From positions 1 to 6,281 of the forward strand of contig CAYONM010000213.1 in the NCBI GenBank assembly GCA_964405325.1: a stretch of DNA of 6,281 nt, given 5' to 3'. The DNA is from CAYONM01 sp964405325 (GTDB lineage Bacteria; Planctomycetota; UBA11346). A program made the position numbers and the translations under genes. The notes below the pieces were generated by a model that made no database searches, was not told the DNA's origin, and was given only the letters and a program-made list of their open reading frames with translations. Below are positions 1 through 4,731 of the stretch, piece by piece. Within the stretch, counting starts at the first letter, position 1, and each line of letters begins with the position of its first letter.

Positions 1-410
1 CCGTTCTTCACCCCGGCATCGCGGCAGATTTTGTAGAGCTCGTAGGCATCTTCGGTTTTGATCGCCGTCGGCTTTTCGCAGTAGACATGTTTGCCCGCGG
101 CGGCGGCTTGTTTGACGGCATCAAAACGGCGGAGGGTGCTCTGCGCGTCAAAGTAGATTTGGTAAGCCGGATCGTTCATCACGCTATCCAGATCGGTGGT
201 CCACTTTTCAACGCTGGTTCGCTCGATCAGCGCCTTCAGCTTGATCTCGTTGCGGCCGACCAGAATGGGGTCCGGCATAATGCATTCAGTCGGGCTGATC
301 TTCACGCCACCCTGTTTGATGATCGCGTCGATCGAGCGAAGCAGATGCTGATTCGTGCCCATGCGCCCGGTGACGCCGTTCATAATGATTCCGATTTTGT
401 GTGTTTTCAT
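1..410 (-). CDS. Gfo/Idh/MocA-family NAD(P)-dependent oxidoreductase, N-terminal part (3' end beyond window)
   Basis: The first 136 codons are visible; the frame is still open at position 1, so the C-terminal substrate-binding domain lies outside. The start is ATG at 410-408, with an AAGAA-type purine stretch 3-7 bases upstream as a plausible ribosome site. A beta strand (KIGIIM) leads into a GxxGxxG dinucleotide-binding loop, GVTGRMG at residues 12-18. Residues 111-114 read CEKP, matching the EKP signature in which the Lys normally takes part in catalysis. Between the glycine loop and EKP there is an insertion of roughly 25 residues (about 32-56, QGGV to GRNE) that ordinary family members lack, which suggests a distinct subfamily. 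Members oxidise or reduce a sugar or polyol hydroxyl using NAD(P). It is the last visible gene of the cassette, 19 bases after the TIM-barrel gene, so the two probably share a substrate pathway. The family call is secure; the substrate is unknown. Confidence 0.9.
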   Translation of the reverse strand, partial: MKTHKIGIIMNGVTGRMGTNQHLLRSIDAIIKQGGVKISPTECIMPDPILVGRNEIKLKALIERTSVEKWTTDLDSVMNDPAYQIYFDAQSTLRRFDAVKQAAAAGKHVYCEKPTAIKTEDAYELYKICRDAGVKN

Positions 411-429
411 GATTCTTCAGTTTTCTGGT

Positions 430-1242
430 TTAAACGTGCGCTTTGTAGGCCTTGATAATCTTAGCGAGATATTCGTCCTGATCGCCGGCCCAGTGGCGGG
501 TGGAGAACACTTCCACTTCGATGGGGCCGTCGAATCCGGTGCGCTCGACGATTTGACGGATGCCGCGATTATCGATGCAGCCTTCGCCCATGAGACCGCG
601 GTCGGTCAGGAAATCCCGGGTCGGGGTCATCCAGTCGCAGACGTGAAAGGCGATGATCCGGGAGCCGGCGCGCTCGATCTCCTGTTCCAGCCGAGGATCC
701 CACCAGATGTGGTAGACATCGGCGGCGATGCCGACCCAGGCTTCACCGGTTTGGTCGATGATGTCATTGCACTGGCCGATCGTATTCACCGCGCTGCGAC
801 AGTCGGCATACATGGGGTGGAGGGGTTCGATGGAAAGCTTCACGCCGACCTGGCTGGCATGGTCCACGAGCGAGGCAATGCCCCCGGTGATGTGGCGGCG
901 GTTTTCGGGGAGACTGAGTTCGGGTTTGGCTCCGCACACCAGAACGACCTGCGGGGCACCGACAGCGGCGGCTTCGTCGAGCGCTCGGATGTTGTCGTCG
1001 TAGGCCGCCTGTTTCCCTGCCGCGTCGAGGTGCGGGAAGAAACCGCTGCGCACGAGAGAGACGGCTTTCAGGCCGTGGTCGTCGAGCATTTGCTTGCTCT
1101 CTGCGAGCGGGCGACCCTTCAGCCACTCCCGCCAGAGACCGACGCCGGGGACACCGGCTGCGGCGTATTTGCCGCAGGCTGTGGGAAGGTCCCAGGGCTT
1201 GGTGGTCATGGTATGGATAGCGAGGCGGGAGAGGTTGTCCAT
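430..1242 (-). CDS. Sugar phosphate isomerase/epimerase-like TIM-barrel protein (xylose-isomerase-like fold)
   Basis: This 270-residue protein has the usual length for single-domain members of the AP-endonuclease-2/xylose-isomerase-like superfamily. That group includes IolE-type dehydratases, ketose 3-epimerases and hydroxypyruvate isomerase. The N-terminus carries LAIHT followed by TTKPWDLP, and GLWREW at residues 35-40. Candidate divalent-metal ligands occur at the expected strand ends: E139 (SIEPLHP), D175 with H178 (DVYHIWWD), H200 with D203 (FHVCDW), and E242 or E244 (IEVEVFS). The four-ligand set therefore looks complete. A loop at 205-224 (TPTRDFLTDRGLMGEG) probably lies over the active site. 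The start is ATG 1242; no good Shine-Dalgarno is visible. A second in-frame ATG at 1209 is rejected because it would cut into the first beta strand. Its neighbours, a second TIM barrel 27 bases upstream and an oxidoreductase 19 bases downstream, argue for a shared catabolic step. The exact reaction is not assignable. Confidence 0.88.
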   Translation of the reverse strand: MDNLSRLAIHTMTTKPWDLPTACGKYAAAGVPGVGLWREWLKGRPLAESKQMLDDHGLKAVSLVRSGFFPHLDAAGKQAAYDDNIRALDEAAAVGAPQVVLVCGAKPELSLPENRRHITGGIASLVDHASQVGVKLSIEPLHPMYADCRSAVNTIGQCNDIIDQTGEAWVGIAADVYHIWWDPRLEQEIERAGSRIIAFHVCDWMTPTRDFLTDRGLMGEGCIDNRGIRQIVERTGFDGPIEVEVFSTRHWAGDQDEYLAKIIKAYKAHV

Positions 1243-1269
1243 GGGCGATGCCGGGATACGGGATGTGAG

Positions 1270-2019
1270 CTACTTGAGTAAACTGCGCAGTGTTTGTGCG
1301 TCTTCGAGGAATTGAGCGGGGGCGTTGTCTTTGACGAATTCGAGGATGATGTAGCGGTCGCCTTCGAGCTGGCGGATGGGTTCGAGATAGGCCTGCCAGT
1401 CTTTTATGCCGTCGAGTAGCGGGTGGCGTTCGCCGCCTTTGCCCCAGTGAAAGCAGTGCACATGCGCGAGGTGGGGCAGTGCGGCGTCGAGCTCGGCGAG
1501 ATCTTCACGGAATTCACCGCCGGTGCGGGGTTGCCAGTAGAGCTTGAGTTCGGGCATGCCGACTTCGTCGAGCAGCCGGTGGGCGGAGGCCCGGGTGTCC
1601 GTCAAGGTGCCGCCGTGATATTCGAGGGCGACAGTGATCTGCATCTCGCGGGCGGCGATGACCGCCCGGCGGAGATGCTCCGCGACTTCCGCGCGGTAGG
1701 CCTCGTCGGCGTTAGCGGACCCTCGGCGACCCGCCCAGACGCGGATGACGGGCGCACCGAGCGCATCGGCTGAGTCGAGCACGTCGCTGAAGGGACTGTC
1801 GTCAGCATCGCAGCGGTAGTAGGTGCCGTAGGAGCAAACTTGAAGCCCCGCCTCGGCTGTTTTCTCCTGAACCGATTGGGCGAGTTTGATGTCGCCGGGG
1901 GGCACATGGACGTCGCCGCCCCACTCGATGCCGTCGATCTTCGCCTTCTGGCAGAGGGCGATGATCTCATCGATAGTGCGTTCGCGGAAGGTGATTGAGC
2001 AGAGTCCAGAATAGAGCAT
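1270..2019 (-). CDS. Second sugar isomerase/epimerase-like TIM-barrel protein
   Basis: This 249-residue protein belongs to the same xylose-isomerase-like TIM-barrel superfamily as the 430-1242 gene but is clearly a different subfamily. It opens directly with a beta strand (LYSGLCSITF). GIEWGGDVHVPPGD follows at 30-43, and LEYHGGTLTDT begins at 132. The C-terminal part has a His-rich strand (HVHCFHW, 186-192) and ILEFVKDN (225-232). Matching the usual Glu-Asp-His-Glu metal set by spacing gives E133, Q163, H188 and E227; the Asp position is Gln within YWQPR. ATG 2019 is chosen because the fold begins there. An in-frame ATG at 2259 would add 80 Arg/Pro/His-rich residues that only read the regulator gene out of frame. 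The regulator's stop and this start are 2 bases apart (TAATCATG), so translation is probably coupled. The family is confident; the reaction is unknown. Confidence 0.87.
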   Translation of the reverse strand: MLYSGLCSITFRERTIDEIIALCQKAKIDGIEWGGDVHVPPGDIKLAQSVQEKTAEAGLQVCSYGTYYRCDADDSPFSDVLDSADALGAPVIRVWAGRRGSANADEAYRAEVAEHLRRAVIAAREMQITVALEYHGGTLTDTRASAHRLLDEVGMPELKLYWQPRTGGEFREDLAELDAALPHLAHVHCFHWGKGGERHPLLDGIKDWQAYLEPIRQLEGDRYIILEFVKDNAPAQFLEDAQTLRSLLK

Positions 2020-2021
2020 GA

Positions 2022-2558
2022 TTAGAAACGGTGGGTTTTTTCGATGTGCAGAATGGTCATCTCGCTGTCTTTTAGGATCTCGTAGCTGTGGGTGAGAGCA
2101 GCGTCGAATTTGAGGGCTTGCCCGGGCTCGAGCGTGTGCGACTCGCGGGACAGGGTGATGCGGATGCGGCCGGTGTGCAGCCAGCAGATCTCGAACTCGT
2201 CCCCGTGGGCTTCGGGCTTGGAAAGTTCGCCGCCTTTTTTCGCGCTTGCCTGGAAGCAATCGATGCCCTTGAAGCTGACTTTTGTGAAGTCGAAGGGGCC
2301 GGAGGTGTAGGTCTCGGCCTGTTTGCAGTGGGCGGAGCAGGATTCGGCCAGGTTCAAGAGGTCCGTCGCAGAGAGCCCAAAGACGCGGGCGAGGCGATAG
2401 AGCGTGTTCAGCTCGATGATGTTTTGGTTGCGCTCGAGCTTGGAGAGCCCGGCGATCGAGATGCCCGATTGTTCGGAAACGGCCTTTAGTGAGAGGTCCG
2501 CCCGCTTGCGTAACTCTCGAACAACGGAGAAATCGAGCGTGAGGTGTTGCGGGTTCAT
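2022..2558 (-). CDS. XRE-family transcriptional regulator with C-terminal cupin sensor domain
   Basis: This 178-residue protein is typical in length for HTH-cupin regulators. Residues about 11-68 form a Cro/C1-type helix-turn-helix domain, with LSLKAVSEQSGIS then IAGLSKLERNQ as the helix-turn-recognition region, and LYRLARVFGLSATDLL as the closing helices. Residues about 100-175 form a small beta-barrel cupin. H118, E121 or E123, and H157 are candidates for the conserved ligand-site positions; the first His of the classic HxH pair appears to be E116. A linker motif CSAHC (74-78) separates the domains. Such proteins bind DNA as dimers and sense a small molecule in the cupin, often regulating the adjacent catabolic operon. 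Here it is the first gene of the cassette. The AT-rich leader and a perfect palindrome sit directly upstream, which suggests autoregulation. The start is ATG 2558 with no recognisable Shine-Dalgarno. The ligand cannot be inferred. Confidence 0.93.
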   Translation of the reverse strand: MNPQHLTLDFSVVRELRKRADLSLKAVSEQSGISIAGLSKLERNQNIIELNTLYRLARVFGLSATDLLNLAESCSAHCKQAETYTSGPFDFTKVSFKGIDCFQASAKKGGELSKPEAHGDEFEICWLHTGRIRITLSRESHTLEPGQALKFDAALTHSYEILKDSEMTILHIEKTHRF

Positions 2559-2563
2559 GATTT

Positions 2564-2599
2564 ATTTAATTGCCGTAGGAGAAAAATTAGGCAATAAAT
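2564..2599 (-). promoter_or_regulatory. Possible leader RNA stem-loop before the XRE-cupin start codon
   Basis: On the minus strand ATTGCC (2595-2590) can pair with GGCAAT (2574-2569) across a 15-base loop. With one bulged base at 2568, four more pairs extend it (2596-2599 with 2567-2564). The stem would end five bases before the start codon. It shares the TATTGCC segment with the palindrome at 2591-2606, so the two pairings exclude each other. The DNA is AT-rich, so chance pairing is quite possible, and it matters only if transcription starts upstream of about 2600. Confidence 0.25.
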
Positions 2600-2606
2600 T
2601 TATTGC
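2591..2606. promoter_or_regulatory. Perfect 16-bp palindrome, candidate operator upstream of the XRE-cupin gene
   Basis: GCAATAAATTTATTGC is identical to its reverse complement over all 16 bases. It ends 33 bases before the regulator's ATG, inside the only strongly AT-rich stretch of the window. Length, symmetry and position fit a binding site for a dimeric helix-turn-helix repressor, most simply the XRE-cupin protein itself. No confident -35/-10 pair could be fixed around it, so overlap with the promoter is likely but not shown. The palindrome is seen directly; its function is inferred. Confidence 0.55.
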
Positions 2607-2622
2607 AAGGAATAAAAGATAA

Positions 2623-2812
2623 TCAGAAAAGCCACCGATAATCACATCGACCCCTGAAGAGAAAAGCCTCGACCAAATTCCCCGGGAGATCCTCGACAGC
2701 CTGACGCACTTCGACATGCCCGTCGTTCGCGGGATCGACCCGCCTGATGAATGTTTCGACGGCTTACATCGAGGAACAGTCGAAGGATAAGGGGAACCGG
2801 CTCGTCGCATAA
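2623..2812 (+). pseudogene. Possible frameshifted remnant of a plus-strand coding sequence
   Basis: One plus-strand frame is open from 2623 to the TAA at 2788-2790 and reads plausibly protein-like, for example EEKSLDQIPREILDSL and HFDMPVVRGIDPPDE, with GC-ending codons like the real genes. Near 2741-2765 the next frame takes over with equally plausible content, NVSTAYIEEQSKDKGNRLVA, and ends at TAA 2810-2812. Neither part has a convincing start codon with a ribosome site. This is what a decayed C-terminal gene end with a one-base frameshift would look like. I do not recognise a family. It may also be chance, or non-coding sequence. Confidence 0.22.
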
Positions 2813-2922
2813 GCTGTCCGCAGCTGAAGCACGCGGCTCCCCTTTCGGCTACCATTGCGCGTCCGGACCCTCGCTGTAATCGATTCCCCGTCTGAAATGG
2901 AAAAAAACCGACGGACACTTCC

Positions 2923-4677
2923 TTAACCTTGTAGATCCTTCAGTCGGGAGAATTCGCCCTGCCGGGCGATGAGTTCTTGAGGCCCGCCCAACTCAACGAC
3001 GCGCCCGTTTTTCATCACCGCGATGGTATCGGCCTTGCGGATAGTGGAGAGACGGTGGGCCACAATGAAGGTGGTGCGCCCTACAATGAGGCTGTCGATG
3101 GCGTCCTGCACTTCCTTCTCGGAGACCACATCAAGGGCGCTGGTGGCCTCGTCCAGCACGATGACACGTGGGTTGCGGATGAGGGCGCGGGCGATGGCTA
3201 CCCGTTGCCTTTGCCCGCCGGAGAGCTTGGCACCGTTTTCGCCCACCCGGGTGTCGAGGCCGTGTTCGAGTTCCGCGACCACCGAGCGGAGCCGGGCCGC
3301 GTCGACGGCCGCCCAGACCTGTTCCTCGCTGTAGTGCCGCAGGCCGTAGGTGATGTTGTCGCGCAGGCTACCCGAGAAAAGAATGGTCTGCTGGGGGACC
3401 ATGGCGAGATGGTGCCGGTAGGTGCGCATGTCGATCTCGCTCATCGCTTCGCCGTCGAGGAATATCTCGCCGGCGTCCGGGCGGAGAAACCCGACCAGCA
3501 ACTGCATGAGGGTGCTCTTGCCCGAGCCGGATTCGCCCACCACGGCCACGCACGCACCGGGTTTCGCGTGGAAGGTGAAATCGGCCAGGGCGGGCCGCCC
3601 CGTGCCGGGGTAGGTGTAGGCCACGTTCTCGAAACGGATGTCCCCATCGACCTGCTCGACCGCCCGTTTGTTGTCGTTCTCCTCGAGGTCGGGGTGCTCG
3701 AAAACTTCACCCAGCGACCGCACCGCCTCCAGTGTTTTGTTGATCTGGGGAAATTGCGAGGAGAGCGCGAGCAGATTGCCGACGAACATGCTGAAAAGTG
3801 TGTAGTAGAGGGCGATCTTTTCGATCCCCATCCAGCCTTGCAGGACCATCCAGGTGGCCACGAAGAGGATGGCCACGATGCTCAGCCAGAGAACGACGAA
3901 GGCGCTGGCGGCGAAGAGGTTGTTGACCCGGTCGAGGCTGCGCCCCTCCCCGTAGAGGTGGTCGAGCCGGTGGCGGACTTGCTCCATCTCCACGTCCTCG
4001 ACGCCGTGCGCCCGGGTGACGGGGACGAGGTCGATCATCTCGGACATCCTTTGTGAGACGGATTCCATGCCGGTGCGGAAGGCGTTCGCCCGGCGCTCCA
4101 TGGCGTTGCGGAAGGCTTGGATCGTGGCCGCTCCGGTCGGCCCCAGCAAGAGGAAGGCCAGCCCCACCCGCCAATCCGAGACCAGCGCGACCCCCACGCT
4201 CCAGAGTATCTGGATGAGCGTGCTGGTGAAATGGTGCAGCACCAGCTCGCCCAGACGGACAATCTCCTCGACGTCGCGTAGAACTTTTGACTGCAAGCGT
4301 CCGCTTTCCCGGTTACCGTGGAAGGTCATCGACAGGTGCTGGAGCCGCCGGACGAGATGGACCCGCAACTGCCGCTCCAGATTCCGCAGGGTTCCGCTGG
4401 CGATCCGCGTGAAGGCCATGTGGAGGGGGATGTTGGCGAACAACACCACGGCGAATCCTCCGAACAGCCAGGCGATGCGGGCGAAATCGCCCGGCTCCGG
4501 CTCCTTCGCGATGGCGATGATCTGTTCCAGCAGCAACGGTGCGAACAGGATCGGCAGCATCTTCAGAAAGACCGTCGTCCAGATGCCCGCCTGCGCCCAG
4601 CCCGTGGGACGCAGCAGACGCAGAAAAGTGCGGGCGGGTTTGGATGCGTCGAAGGGAAGGTCGAGCGAAGGAGGCAT
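2923..4677 (-). CDS. ABC exporter half-transporter (fused transmembrane and ATPase domains)
   Basis: The 584-residue length is typical of a bacterial ABCB/MsbA-like half-transporter that works as a homo- or heterodimer in the inner membrane. Residues about 31-305 contain six hydrophobic segments: roughly 31-57, 68-89, 150-167, 170-187, 254-280 and 285-305. The ATPase domain has A-loop Y356, Walker A GESGSGKST at 381-389, Q-loop Q429/Q430, signature LSGGQ at 485-489, Walker B VIVLDE with catalytic E510, and H-loop H541. All catalytic motifs are intact, so the site looks fully active. Such proteins export lipids, peptides, drugs or oligosaccharides; nothing here fixes the cargo. It is not a sugar-importer ATPase, because the membrane domain is fused. 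The start is ATG 4677, with only a weak GGAA upstream. It follows the glycosidase gene by 54 bases on the same strand, so co-transcription is possible. Confidence 0.95.
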   Translation of the reverse strand: MPPSLDLPFDASKPARTFLRLLRPTGWAQAGIWTTVFLKMLPILFAPLLLEQIIAIAKEPEPGDFARIAWLFGGFAVVLFANIPLHMAFTRIASGTLRNLERQLRVHLVRRLQHLSMTFHGNRESGRLQSKVLRDVEEIVRLGELVLHHFTSTLIQILWSVGVALVSDWRVGLAFLLLGPTGAATIQAFRNAMERRANAFRTGMESVSQRMSEMIDLVPVTRAHGVEDVEMEQVRHRLDHLYGEGRSLDRVNNLFAASAFVVLWLSIVAILFVATWMVLQGWMGIEKIALYYTLFSMFVGNLLALSSQFPQINKTLEAVRSLGEVFEHPDLEENDNKRAVEQVDGDIRFENVAYTYPGTGRPALADFTFHAKPGACVAVVGESGSGKSTLMQLLVGFLRPDAGEIFLDGEAMSEIDMRTYRHHLAMVPQQTILFSGSLRDNITYGLRHYSEEQVWAAVDAARLRSVVAELEHGLDTRVGENGAKLSGGQRQRVAIARALIRNPRVIVLDEATSALDVVSEKEVQDAIDSLIVGRTTFIVAHRLSTIRKADTIAVMKNGRVVELGGPQELIARQGEFSRLKDLQG

Positions 4678-4731
4678 TGGGTTTTTCCAATACCATTCCC
4701 GCTACCGCGCAAGCCGAAACCGATGGATCGT

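Larger units (their letters stand above)
2559..2922. other. Intergenic region between the ABC exporter and the XRE-cupin operon
   Basis: This is the largest gap in the window. The left part (about 2559-2630) is strongly AT-rich, unlike everything around it, and holds the palindrome and presumably the operon promoter. The middle (2623-2812) returns to high GC and contains coding-like plus-strand reading (see separate entry). The right part (2813-2922) follows the exporter stop codon. It has a minus-strand T7 run (2907-2901) but no convincing stem before it, so I do not call a terminator. Minus-strand frames in this gap are rich in Arg, Ser, Gly and Cys and do not look like protein. Confidence 0.6.

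Noticed and set aside
355..1281. Long plus-strand open frame antisense to the TIM-barrel gene
   Set aside because: It reads as a Gly/Asp/Val/Ala-rich shadow of a GC-rich gene, while the opposite strand has clear family motifs. The same applies to plus-strand frames at 2977-4056, 4016-4858 and 4912-6030.
2020..2259. 80-residue N-terminal extension of the second TIM-barrel protein from ATG 2259
   Set aside because: It lies entirely inside the XRE-cupin gene in another frame and is Arg/Pro/His-rich. The fold starts at the ATG at 2019.
2562..2918. 118-residue minus-strand open frame in the intergenic gap
   Set aside because: Composition is rich in Ser, Arg, Gly and Cys with no motif, it has no ribosome site, and it spans both the AT-rich control DNA and the coding-like plus-strand stretch.
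2886..2920. Intrinsic terminator after the ABC exporter
   Set aside because: There is a T7 run on the minus strand, but only a 5-bp CCGTC/GACGG pairing that places the T run in the loop instead of after the stem.
4677..4690. Small hairpin TTGG/CCAA at the exporter start codon
   Set aside because: Only four base pairs; too weak to claim regulation.
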